Shown: piece by piece, positions 34,348 to 42,174 of the stretch
Numbering within the stretch: position 1 is the first letter of the stretch
Layout of the letters: each line of letters starts with the position of its first letter
Assembly: GCA_002067755.1 (NCBI GenBank)
Contig: MVQH01000071.1
Location: 1-63,960 of the forward strand
Length of the DNA stretch: 63,960 bases
Origin: Methanosaeta sp. PtaB.Bin018
Lineage (GTDB): Archaea; Halobacteriota; Methanosarcinia; Methanotrichales; Methanotrichaceae
Reading direction: 5' to 3'
Translations under genes and position numbers: made by a program
The notes under the pieces: generated by a model
The model's database searches: none
What the model was told of the DNA's origin: nothing
The model's input: only the letters and a program-made list of their open reading frames with translations

Positions 34348-34671
34348 ATGAAAGAGGAAGTCTTCTTCGGCGAAGGGATGGCAAAGGCAAAGAAGGATTA
34401 TCCTGATATCTACAATGCTGTAGTAGGCCTGAACGAGGCTGCTTATACAGGGAAAGTCTTGGACTACAAAACTCAAAAATTGATCGCGCTGGGCATAAAT
34501 GCTGCCAATTCCGACGATAGGGCCACAAAAAAGCAGATGATAAGTGCCATGAAGGAGTTCGGCATCACAAAGGATGAGATTGTGGATGTTCTGAGAGTAG
34601 TTCTATTAACATCCGGAATGCCGCCGTTCACTAAGGGCATGAAGATTCTGTATGAATTAATAGAGAAATAA
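34348..34671 (+). CDS. Carboxymuconolactone decarboxylase-family protein without the CxxC pair
   Basis: A 107-residue helical protein of the CMD/AhpD-like family (YPDIYNAVVGLNEAAYTGKV, LDYKTQKLIALGINAAN, KEFGITKDEIVDVLRVVLLT, GMPPFTKGMKILYEL). AhpD-type members carry a catalytic C-x-x-C; here the matching site reads DDRATKKQM and there is no Cys at all. A thiol-disulfide role is therefore excluded and the reaction is unknown. ATG 34348 has AAGGTGA 5 bases upstream; GTG 34339 overlaps that site. Confidence 0.78.
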   Translation: MKEEVFFGEGMAKAKKDYPDIYNAVVGLNEAAYTGKVLDYKTQKLIALGINAANSDDRATKKQMISAMKEFGITKDEIVDVLRVVLLTSGMPPFTKGMKILYELIEK

Positions 34672-34830
34672 GAGCAAGATATTTTTTTGTAACTATTCAG
34701 CCCTACTCTCAGAATCATTAAGAATTCAGGCCGCAATCGCTGGAAAGAATTGCTCCCATAACATTCCGGAGTTACTCCTCCATGCCATAATATTTTTCGC
34801 ACTCATTTCCAAGAATGGCTCCTCACCATT

Positions 34831-35097
34831 CTATGTGGGTAGATTGAACTGAAGTTTACCCATCCTAATATAAATAGTAATAATGAAATTTTTAGTTGAT
34901 CTGAATCCTCTGGCGCTATCCTTTGCAGCCTGAATCTGACTATTTAAACCTTCCAGGATTCCATTATCGATTTTATTATTTATATAATTTAATATGCCGT
35001 TCCAATGATCCTTGAGTGTTTTTGCTTTATCGATAGCGCTAGGCAATCTACTGTGAGTTGCCCAGAAATACCATTTCTTCAGATACGACTGTGCCAT
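34831..35097 (-). pseudogene. ISL3-family transposase C-terminal fragment
   Basis: Eighty-eight residues matching the end of ISL3 transposases: SYLKKWYFWATHSRLPSAI, NNKIDNGILEGLNSQIQAAK and DSARGFRSTKNFIITIYIRM, then LQFNLPT. It is in frame with the end of the preceding open frame across one TAA (35107-35109), so the two are one broken coding sequence. Beyond the stop, at 34803-34835, the end AGAATGGTGAGGAGCCATTCT is palindromic and is shared in part with the fragment at 48154-48298. Confidence 0.8.
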
Positions 35098-35106
35098 TGC
35101 AGGACC

Positions 35107-35850
35107 TTAAAAATCCAGAAATCTCGCGGGCTTAGTCTTATCGCATAGGCTTTTGAAGTCTTCAAACGCATTCTTCAAACGCATATCTTTGAGTGATCCG
35201 AGTTCTTTCCTTTGTTTTTCTGCCCTTTGTGTACCTGCTTTTACGATGGCATTCTTTCTGATCTTGATTCCAGGCATCTCCACGCCCTTTCCTTTCATGA
35301 ACTTGAATGCATCTTCTTTGTCGTAAGCTCCGTCCATCAGGGCGTCCTTTACTTTGACATCGTCTAGCAACGGCTCTACCATCTCTTGATCGGTTGTTCT
35401 CTCATCGGTTATCTCAAAGGCTATTGGTCTTCTCGTCTCAACATCAACCGCAACATGCACCTTGATCCAACCTTTGCGTTCGACGCCATGCTTTTCTCTC
35501 ATCCAGTCACCTCTGCTTGTAACTTTCATGCAAGTTGAGGCGACAGCTACAACAACATCGTTGTCAGGTATTGGTATGTTCAATTCTAAATTCGAGTTTC
35601 TTTGCCACAAAGTTGTATAGTCGGCGGATCTTAGGCCAGGGACAAATCCACTCGATGCCTGCAAAAATCCTTCCAGCTGGCGATATGGCAAATGGAGGAA
35701 GGAATATGTCAAACCACAAAACTGGATGAACGTCTCAGGATAGCGATAGGGTCGACCATTTTTGGACTTGTTCATCTTTTTAAGCTCTTCATCCCAATTC
35801 TTTACAAAATCGGAACTCAGGTAAAACCAGCCTCGTTTAACCAAACGCAC
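35107..35850 (-). pseudogene. IS5-like transposase joined to ISL3 sequence (chimeric, truncated)
   Basis: The first about 210 residues are an IS5-type DDE transposase: PETFIQFCGLTYSFLHLPYR, a first catalytic region at VVAVASTCMKV with an altered surrounding motif, HVAVDVETRRPIAFEITDE and LMDGAYDKEDAFKFM. The usual third catalytic region is missing. The tail (RKELGSLKDMRLKNAFEDFK) is instead ISL3-like and runs in the same frame through a TAA into the ISL3 fragment. The junction is near 35215. The true 5' start is also unclear, because the same frame extends upstream of GTG 35850 to about 35895 with plausible sequence. Confidence 0.75.
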
Positions 35851-35994
35851 ATTGTATTCGCGCCAATCACGTTTATCCTCATACGTCGTTAGGTAAATAT
35901 TATATTTTACTAGTTTAAATAGTTAACCAACACAGCAATTCAACGCAGCATCCGATCGAAAAAATTTATACCCAAAGGAGTCAACAAAGCTCCC

Positions 35995-36702
35995 ATGGAA
36001 AATCGGTTGTTCTACAGTCCAGCAGGCATCTTGTTCATGCTTTTGCTGGCATTTTTGCTCTTCGCAGTGGTAGGTGTTCTGTTCTTGGACCTGGCCAGGA
36101 CAGCCTTCACCAAGATCGGTTTCACCTGGGGACAGGCGCTATTTGTCCTCCTTGCATCGTTATTGGGCAGCGGCATAAATATTCCAGTGACCAACATGCA
36201 ATGCAGCGCGCCCATGGTCACAGAGCGATATGTTCGAGCTTTCGGCGTCGCCTACAGAATTCCTGTGGTGGAAAATGTGAACTGCAATACCCTTCTGGCA
36301 GTGAACTTTGGCGGAGCTATCATTCCAGTCATGATATCTATCGGGCTTCTCTTTAGATTTCCAGCGTCCCTGCTTTATGCTCTGGCCGGGATTGCTCTAG
36401 TGGCAATCGTGATCAATCGCGTTGCAAAGCCCGTGAAGGGCCTTGGCATCGTCACTCCTGCTGTTTTGCCGCCCCTGGTCGCTGCGCTTGCGGCGATCGT
36501 GATGGTCTATGTCTTCGGCGCCCCTTCGCAGTACATCTTCCTCATCGCCTACGCAGGAGGGACCCTTGGAACTCTGATCGGGGCGGACATACTCAACCTC
36601 GACAAGATTCGAGATTTGGGAGCCCCAGTGGCCAGCATCGGAGGAGCTGGAACCTTCGATGGAGTTTTCCTGAGCGGCTTGATCGCCGTGCTGCTGGTAT
36701 GA
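35995..36702 (+). CDS. DUF1614 multi-spanning membrane protein
   Basis: A 235-residue integral membrane protein with about seven hydrophobic spans. The conserved features are SLLGSGINIPV after the second span, CNTLLAVNFGGAIIPV in the middle, and SIGGAGTFDGVFLSGLIAVLL at the end, matching DUF1614. Function unknown. It may be cotranscribed with the UbiD-family gene 70 bases downstream. Confidence 0.82.
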   Translation: MENRLFYSPAGILFMLLLAFLLFAVVGVLFLDLARTAFTKIGFTWGQALFVLLASLLGSGINIPVTNMQCSAPMVTERYVRAFGVAYRIPVVENVNCNTLLAVNFGGAIIPVMISIGLLFRFPASLLYALAGIALVAIVINRVAKPVKGLGIVTPAVLPPLVAALAAIVMVYVFGAPSQYIFLIAYAGGTLGTLIGADILNLDKIRDLGAPVASIGGAGTFDGVFLSGLIAVLLV

Positions 36703-36772
36703 TTGAGAAAGGAGCTTTTGAATGAAATGCAAGCCAAAGACTGTCCAGAAGAATGTAACTGAGGAGACGACA

Positions 36773-38032
36773 ATGGGCTTTCGGAGTTTCTTGGATGAGC
36801 TGGATCGAGCGGGTTTGATGAAGCATGTGCATGATCCTGTAAATGCGTTTTTGGAGGCAACAGAACGTGCCTGGGGCGCAGGGCCGATATTCTTTGATGA
36901 TGTATCCGGACATAAGTGCTGCCTGAACATCCTCAGCACCCGTGAGCTGCTGGCCAGGGCCTTGAGAATACCCAAGAAGGAATTGGTTCGCCACTTAAGC
37001 TGCATAGGGTACGAAGGCCAGGTGAGGGAGGTGAGCAGCTCTCATTTTCAGGAAGTTGTAACAGATCCAGACCTCTCGAAACTGCCGATCATGACTTATT
37101 TTCATGGTGATGGTGGCCCCTACATCACCTCTGCCGTAGTCGTCTCCAAGCTGGGAGAGCGCATAAATGCCTGTGTGCATCGCATGATGGTTCTTGGCAA
37201 AGACCGTCTGGCGGTGAGGCTTGTCCCAGGGCGGCATACCCACCAGTTCTACCAGGCCGCAATGGCCGAGGGCCAGGAGCTGCCTTGTGCCATTGCCATA
37301 GGCGTCGATCCCGTGGTGCTGATCGCGGCGTCCACACGTGTCCCTCCTGAGATGGAGTTTCAGTATGCGGCCGCGCTTCGCGGCAGTCCAGTGGAGCTGG
37401 TGCGCCTGGAGAATGGCGTGCCTGTGCCACATGCCGAGATCGTGCTGGAGGGCTACATCACTGGCGAGCGCGCGCGGGAGGGGCCCTTTGTGGACATCAC
37501 AGGCACCTGCGATCTCATCCGCGAGGAGCCTGTCATTCGTCTTACCAAGATGATGACCTGCAAGGATCCCATCTACCACGGGCTGTTGCCCGCGGGCGGC
37601 GAGCACAAGATGCTCATGGGCGTGCCCTATGAGCCGCTGATCTACAAAGCTGTGTCCAAGGTCGCAAAGGTGAAGGACGTCATCCTAACTGAGGGCGGGT
37701 GTAACTACTTTCATGGAGTCGTCCAGATCGAGAAGGAGACAGAGGAGGATGCCAGACGGGCCATAGAGGCTGCATTCCAGGCGCATGGATCCTTGAAGCA
37801 CGTAATAGTAGTTGATACTGACATCGATATATATGATCCCAGGGACCTGGAGTTTGCGCTCGCCACACGCATGCGCGGCGACGAGGATATAGTGCTCCAC
37901 GCAGGCGTTCGTGGAAGCACTCTCGACCCGCGTAGCGTCGACGGGATCAGCGCCAAGATAGGGGTGGACGCTACTGCGAGGCTGGATAAGCTTTGGAAGT
38001 TCAGAAGGGTCACTCCACGTGGGCCTGGATGA
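36773..38032 (+). CDS. UbiD-family decarboxylase, probable anhydromevalonate phosphate decarboxylase
   Basis: A 419-residue UbiD-fold enzyme needing prenylated FMN. Landmarks are LPIMTYFHGDGGPYITSAVV, RLVPGRHTHQFY, VDPVVLIAASTRVPPEMEFQ, EGPFVDITGTCD and the late EGGCNYFHGVVQI and DTDIDIYDPRDLEFALATRM. Archaeal members close to this length were shown to decarboxylate trans-anhydromevalonate 5-phosphate in the modified mevalonate pathway. That role is likely here, given HMG-CoA reductase in the same window, but other UbiD substrates are not excluded. ATG 36773 has GAGGAG 6 bases upstream; ATG 36722 is the longer alternative. Confidence 0.83.
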   Translation: MGFRSFLDELDRAGLMKHVHDPVNAFLEATERAWGAGPIFFDDVSGHKCCLNILSTRELLARALRIPKKELVRHLSCIGYEGQVREVSSSHFQEVVTDPDLSKLPIMTYFHGDGGPYITSAVVVSKLGERINACVHRMMVLGKDRLAVRLVPGRHTHQFYQAAMAEGQELPCAIAIGVDPVVLIAASTRVPPEMEFQYAAALRGSPVELVRLENGVPVPHAEIVLEGYITGERAREGPFVDITGTCDLIREEPVIRLTKMMTCKDPIYHGLLPAGGEHKMLMGVPYEPLIYKAVSKVAKVKDVILTEGGCNYFHGVVQIEKETEEDARRAIEAAFQAHGSLKHVIVVDTDIDIYDPRDLEFALATRMRGDEDIVLHAGVRGSTLDPRSVDGISAKIGVDATARLDKLWKFRRVTPRGPG

Positions 38033-38176
38033 TGTAGACAGGCCAATGTCGGTTCTACGATTGCTTTTGCTGGACTTTATGCAATAGATGTCTAAAATCG
38101 ACAAGAAACGATATTTTTACGAAACATTTAAATATTAGATTTATGAAACACTCAATTAACAGAGGGTGTGGACCAA

Positions 38177-38470
38177 ATGTACAGTTTGGAGAAATGCATT
38201 CGAAAATGGCCAACTATAGCACCATTGATTGCGCTCTCTGTTGGAACACCTTTTGCTGCAAATAGAGGAACTGCCGTTCTAAAAGGAACGTCGTCGAATG
38301 TCGGAATTCGTAACAAATACTCCATAATACGCATCAATTACAACGCTAAAAGATCTGTGGCACGGATATCAAAGAACAATGCCAAGACCTATTCATTGCC
38401 CAATGGATTCTCTTATTCCAAAAAAGATCGTCTTCGCGTATCCGTGTTTTGCAGCATTAGAATACAGTAA
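38177..38470 (+). CDS. Small hypothetical protein, possibly secreted (uncertain)
   Basis: A 97-codon frame with AGAGGGTG about 9 bases before ATG 38177 and an AT-rich TATA-like element (ATTTAAATATTAG) upstream. The N-terminus (MYSLEKCIRKWPTIAPLIAL, then SVGTPFAA) could be a weak signal peptide; the rest is Lys/Arg/Ser/Asn-rich without a recognised domain. It stands just before the beta-helix surface protein. It may be a real small gene or a decayed fragment. Confidence 0.35.
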   Translation: MYSLEKCIRKWPTIAPLIALSVGTPFAANRGTAVLKGTSSNVGIRNKYSIIRINYNAKRSVARISKNNAKTYSLPNGFSYSKKDRLRVSVFCSIRIQ

Positions 38471-38531
38471 TTGAGATGATATCTTCCAGGCATCGGAAGG
38501 CATCGCGCATCAAAAAGCAGGAGCAATCGAT

Positions 38532-40664
38532 ATGAAACGTAGAATAAGTATTCTGGCAGCCCTAATAACATTGACCTTGGTTATGGAGGTTAATGGGCTG
38601 CAATTCTCTGCATCAGGGCGCGTTGGAAGCAGCTCGGGTGCTGTATCGCAAAACATCCAGACTAGTATTGATAGTGTTATAAATGGAGAAGTGACTATCA
38701 ATGGAGCCAGCGTTATGCCAGCTACGCGTATCATTGGCGCAACCCCATTATTCAAAGAGACCCACAGAACTGTAGACGGTACAAAAAGCGCTAGTGTGTC
38801 GGTAGAAGTCGTTAATGCCCCAAATGGCCTGACTTACAGTTCACAGGTTCTTCCTGGTGAAGGCACTGTGCCTGCTCAAACTTCGCTCTCTGCGGAGCAG
38901 TGGCTGACAGTCCCAAAGGCAGATTCCATCAAGTGTACTGCGACAGCATCCTCTGGCGCTCTTAAAACAGACGTCGGTTTAGAGGAGACCAAGGGATCAT
39001 TGGCTGGAGACTTTGTCACTCTAAGTGATTACTATGGCAAAGCGGTCGCATCAGCATCATCCATTTCTGCAAGCCAGACTGCCATTTCAGGTTCAGCAAA
39101 CTCCATCAAAATATACGGCGATGGAACGAATTGTAAAATCAATTCGCAATTAACAGGTATATCAGGAGGAAAAGCCACATTTAGTAATTTGAACAGTCAA
39201 TCGTCTGCCACTCAAGTGACTCAAAAGGAGCACGTCAGCGGAAAATTTACCAGCAAACTCACAGCAGGATCCAAATCCCTGACAAGAACATCGAATTATG
39301 GCACTGACTACGACCTGGATATGGAGGCGTCGGGCTCGTCTGTATTGGGCATCCTGGGTTACTATGTCAGTCCTTCAAATACGATCCAAGGCGCTGTGAA
39401 CGCAGCGAAATCCGGCGATTGGATAAATATCGCAGCTGGGACCTACAAAGAGAATATCAAAGTCGATAAATCGCTTGTGCTGAATGGGCTCAGCGGCGCG
39501 TCGAATACGATCATTGACGGCCAGCAAAAAGGTTCGGTATTAACGGTAGGGAGCAATAAACCGAACATAGATGCGACCCTTGCGGGTTTGACAATCAAGA
39601 ACGGAAAAGCACAATCAGGGGGAGGAATCCAGAACTACGGCAGGCTCACGACGACTGACTGCATAATATCTGGGAACCTTGCAACCCTCCAAGGAGGCGG
39701 CATTTACAATGAGGGCACCTTGAACCTGAATTCAGGCACTTCAATTGCCAATAATGTTGCTGATAACAATGCTTTTGCTGGTGGAGGCGGTATTTACAGT
39801 TATCATGGTACTGTAAATATAAATTCTGGCGCATCGATCACTAATAACAAAGCGACTCACATTACTACGGATAATATCAATGGTCAGTTTGTTGGAGGGT
39901 TTGCAGGTGGCATTTACAGCGATCATAGCACTGTGACCATGAATGGCGGGATGGTGTCCGGCAATACAGCCTCATTTTGTACTGGAGGAATTTACAACGA
40001 TGAGGGCAGTATTTTGACCATAAACGACGGTGTCATCTCTGATAACTCTGCCATAAGAGGTGGTGGAATTTTTAGTTTCGGGTCTGGCGGTGGAGCTGTT
40101 AACACCGATAAAAACACAGTGATCATTAACGGTGGCCTCATTACAAGGAACACTGCCTCATTGCAAGGCGCTGGAATTTTCGTGGACATGAATGACAAAA
40201 TACTGATCACAGGCGGCACCATATCCAACAACGTGGCAACTCAAGACGGTGGCGGCGTGTTTGTAGATTCTGGCTCATTGTTGACAATGACAGGAGGTAC
40301 CATAACTGGCAATTCTGCCACTGCAATTGACTCTGCAGGTGGCGGACTTTATCTCTACCGGGGCAGTGCAGTCTTAGGCCCAAGCATCTCGATATCGAAC
40401 AACAAAGCTGTCAGCGGCGGTGGTATCTACAATGATGCCAGCAAGCTGACCCTGACTGGTGCCTGCATCAATGGCAATACAGCAACATGGGGCGCCGGCG
40501 TTCTGAATGACTACGGCATCACGACCCTCAACAGCGGTACAATTATCAGCGGCAACACAGCAACAAAGAGCGGCGGCGGCATTTACAATATCGATGGAGG
40601 CAAGGTGATCAATAACGGGGGCACTGTGACTGGAAACACCCCAAATGACATAGTGCAGGCCTGA
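38532..40664 (+). CDS. Secreted parallel beta-helix surface protein with GGGIYN repeats
   Basis: A 710-residue exported protein. A signal peptide (MKRRISILAALITLTLVMEV) is followed by a Ser/Thr-rich N-terminal domain to about residue 275. From SPSNTIQGAVNAAKSGDWIN the right-handed beta-helix begins. At least ten degenerate repeats carry GGGIYN/GGIYS and ITNN/SGNTA turns, as in polymorphic outer-membrane-type and pectin-lyase-fold proteins. No C-terminal anchor is present, so it is released or held by other surface proteins. The Asn/Ser/Thr richness suggests glycosylation. Probable role: adhesion or surface polysaccharide interaction. Confidence 0.8.
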   Translation: MKRRISILAALITLTLVMEVNGLQFSASGRVGSSSGAVSQNIQTSIDSVINGEVTINGASVMPATRIIGATPLFKETHRTVDGTKSASVSVEVVNAPNGLTYSSQVLPGEGTVPAQTSLSAEQWLTVPKADSIKCTATASSGALKTDVGLEETKGSLAGDFVTLSDYYGKAVASASSISASQTAISGSANSIKIYGDGTNCKINSQLTGISGGKATFSNLNSQSSATQVTQKEHVSGKFTSKLTAGSKSLTRTSNYGTDYDLDMEASGSSVLGILGYYVSPSNTIQGAVNAAKSGDWINIAAGTYKENIKVDKSLVLNGLSGASNTIIDGQQKGSVLTVGSNKPNIDATLAGLTIKNGKAQSGGGIQNYGRLTTTDCIISGNLATLQGGGIYNEGTLNLNSGTSIANNVADNNAFAGGGGIYSYHGTVNINSGASITNNKATHITTDNINGQFVGGFAGGIYSDHSTVTMNGGMVSGNTASFCTGGIYNDEGSILTINDGVISDNSAIRGGGIFSFGSGGGAVNTDKNTVIINGGLITRNTASLQGAGIFVDMNDKILITGGTISNNVATQDGGGVFVDSGSLLTMTGGTITGNSATAIDSAGGGLYLYRGSAVLGPSISISNNKAVSGGGIYNDASKLTLTGACINGNTATWGAGVLNDYGITTLNSGTIISGNTATKSGGGIYNIDGGKVINNGGTVTGNTPNDIVQA

Positions 40665-40709
40665 GCAGAAGACGGCGCCAGCCAGAGGAATGTCGTCCAG
40701 GAATTTGGA

Positions 40710-40805
40710 TCAAATCTCCAGATAAAGGCGTATGCTATAAACTGTGGCCGCTCCCAGAAATACGGAGAGCGCCAGTGCGATGATCTGAAACACAAGCTCG
40801 TTCAT
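40710..40805 (-). CDS. 31-residue single-span membrane micro-protein
   Basis: A 31-codon frame from ATG 40805 to TGA 40710. The peptide starts MNELVFQIIALALSVFLGA and ends TVYSIRLYLEI: one hydrophobic helix with an acidic N-terminus and a basic residue after the helix, which is a plausible oriented span. GGGATG lies about 8 bases before the ATG. It is convergent with the beta-helix gene and divergent from thi4. No family recognised, and no clear TATA box. Moderately supported by composition only. Confidence 0.42.
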   Translation of the reverse strand: MNELVFQIIALALSVFLGAATVYSIRLYLEI

Positions 40806-40864
40806 AATATAGCATCCCTACTGGAAACTTTTTCTTTTAACATCATTCATCTCTTCAATGATCT

Positions 40865-40902
40865 TCTGTATAGATATGGTTTTTCTGTATAGATATGGTT
40901 TT
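40865..40902. repeat. 19-base exact tandem repeat in the thi4 upstream region
   Basis: TCTGTATAGATATGGTTTT occurs twice directly in tandem at 40865-40883 and 40884-40902, about 60 bases before thi4. Each unit contains TATAGATAT, so it may have duplicated a promoter or an operator. Confidence 0.8.
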
Positions 40903-40961
40903 CCACCCAGGATGTCTGATTGGGATAGCTTTATCATCAATCGCGTCCAGCAAGGACAGGT

Positions 40962-41741
40962 ATGGCTCTGGATGAGGTCAAGGTCACAAGGGCGATTGCT
41001 GAGAGCTATCTGGAGAGCTTTCTTGCCGTCACTGATGTGGACGTGGCTTTGGTGGGCGCAGGTCCCGCCAACCTCGTCGCCGCCAAACGGCTTGCTGAAG
41101 CGGATGTCAAGACAGTTCTCTTCGAGAAGAGGCTCTCAGTAGGAGGCGGTCTTTGGGGTGGAGGCATGATGTTTCCCATGATCGTGGTGCAGCAGGAGGC
41201 CTGTCGCATTTTGGATGAGTGCAGGATCTGGTATCACGAGCACGGCGAGGGCTACTTCATTGCCGACGCCATTGAGACAGTGGCGAAGCTGACAGCAGGC
41301 GCCATCGACGCTGGGGCGAAGATCATCAACTTGGTTACAGCCGAGGATGTTATGATCCGCGAGGAGGACAGGGTCGTGGGCCTGGTCATCAACTGGACGG
41401 CTGCTGAGATGGCCGGCATCCATGTCGATCCTCTCTCTGTTCGCGCAAAGTTCGTGATCGACGGCACCGGCCACGAGGCGGCTGTCTGTCGCATCGTTCA
41501 AAGGAAGATTCCTGGAGCCATCATCGGTGCAGAAGGCATCAGGGGCGAGAGATCCATGTGGGCTGAGATGGGCGAGAGGGCTGTGGTGGATTATACTCGG
41601 GAGGTCCATCCCGGCCTCGTCGTTGCAGGAATGGCTGCAGCTGCGGTCTTCGGTGGACCGAGGATGGGGCCCATATTCGGAGGGATGCTCCTCTCAGGAG
41701 AGAAGGCTGCTCGACTGGTCATCGAAAATCTGGGAATCTAA
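40962..41741 (+). CDS. thi4: Thiamine thiazole synthase, sulfide-dependent Thi4 type
   Basis: A 259-residue Thi4 protein: DVALVGAGPANLVAAKRLAE (NAD/FAD-like fold), GGGLWGGGMMFPMIVVQ, FVIDGTGHEAAVCRI and VVAGMAAAAVFGGPRMGPIFGGM. It makes the thiazole half of thiamine from NAD and glycine. Yeast Thi4 sacrifices an active-site Cys as sulfur donor. Here the matching position is His171 (GTGHEA), as in methanogen enzymes that use free sulfide and iron and so turn over repeatedly. Older annotation as ribose-1,5-bisphosphate isomerase is misleading. One base separates it from the UPF0146 gene. Confidence 0.9.
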   Translation: MALDEVKVTRAIAESYLESFLAVTDVDVALVGAGPANLVAAKRLAEADVKTVLFEKRLSVGGGLWGGGMMFPMIVVQQEACRILDECRIWYHEHGEGYFIADAIETVAKLTAGAIDAGAKIINLVTAEDVMIREEDRVVGLVINWTAAEMAGIHVDPLSVRAKFVIDGTGHEAAVCRIVQRKIPGAIIGAEGIRGERSMWAEMGERAVVDYTREVHPGLVVAGMAAAAVFGGPRMGPIFGGMLLSGEKAARLVIENLGI

Positions 41742-41742
41742 G

Positions 41743-42174
41743 ATGCCGACCCTCCGGGGAGCTGCAGATCTGGCAGAATACATCCACAAAAACTACTCCG
41801 GCCGGGTGGTCGAGGTTGGGGTTGGCCATTTATCGGAAGTCGCTGCAAGCCTGATGGCTCGAGGCATGGATGTGGTCCTGACTGACAGGAGGGCGCGGAC
41901 CCTTGGGAATCTGTCTGTGGAAAAGGAGGATATCTTCTCGCCCCATCTCGAACTTTATCAGCGTGCTAGCCTTATCTACTCTATACGGCCTCCGCTGGAG
42001 CTGCAAATTGCCATTGGCGATCTGGCTATCAGGATAGGAGCCGATGTACTGATCCGGCCGCTGGGGGACGAAGTGGCCGAAATGCCCCGCCTTGTCAGGC
42101 GGCTGGTCAACTTCGGCGAGGCTAGGTTCTATATTTTTTCGTCTAAAGTCGTAACATCGGAACTGCCTTCTTGA
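41743..42174 (+). CDS. UPF0146 family protein
   Basis: A 143-residue archaeal protein with a Rossmann-like start: LAEYIHKNYSGRVVEVGVGH, then MDVVLTDRR, LIYSIRPPLELQIAIGDLA and ADVLIRPLGDE. It resembles a short SAM-dependent methyltransferase core, but activity is unproven. ATG 41743 follows the thi4 stop by one base, so the pair is an operon. Its last 32 bases overlap the convergent ATPase gene. Confidence 0.82.
   Translation: MPTLRGAADLAEYIHKNYSGRVVEVGVGHLSEVAASLMARGMDVVLTDRRARTLGNLSVEKEDIFSPHLELYQRASLIYSIRPPLELQIAIGDLAIRIGADVLIRPLGDEVAEMPRLVRRLVNFGEARFYIFSSKVVTSELPS

Noticed and set aside
35107-35109. Readthrough or recoding at the in-frame stop between the IS5 and ISL3 parts
   Set aside because: The codon is TAA, not the pyrrolysine codon TAG, and a C-to-T change from a Gln CAA codon in a dead element explains it better.
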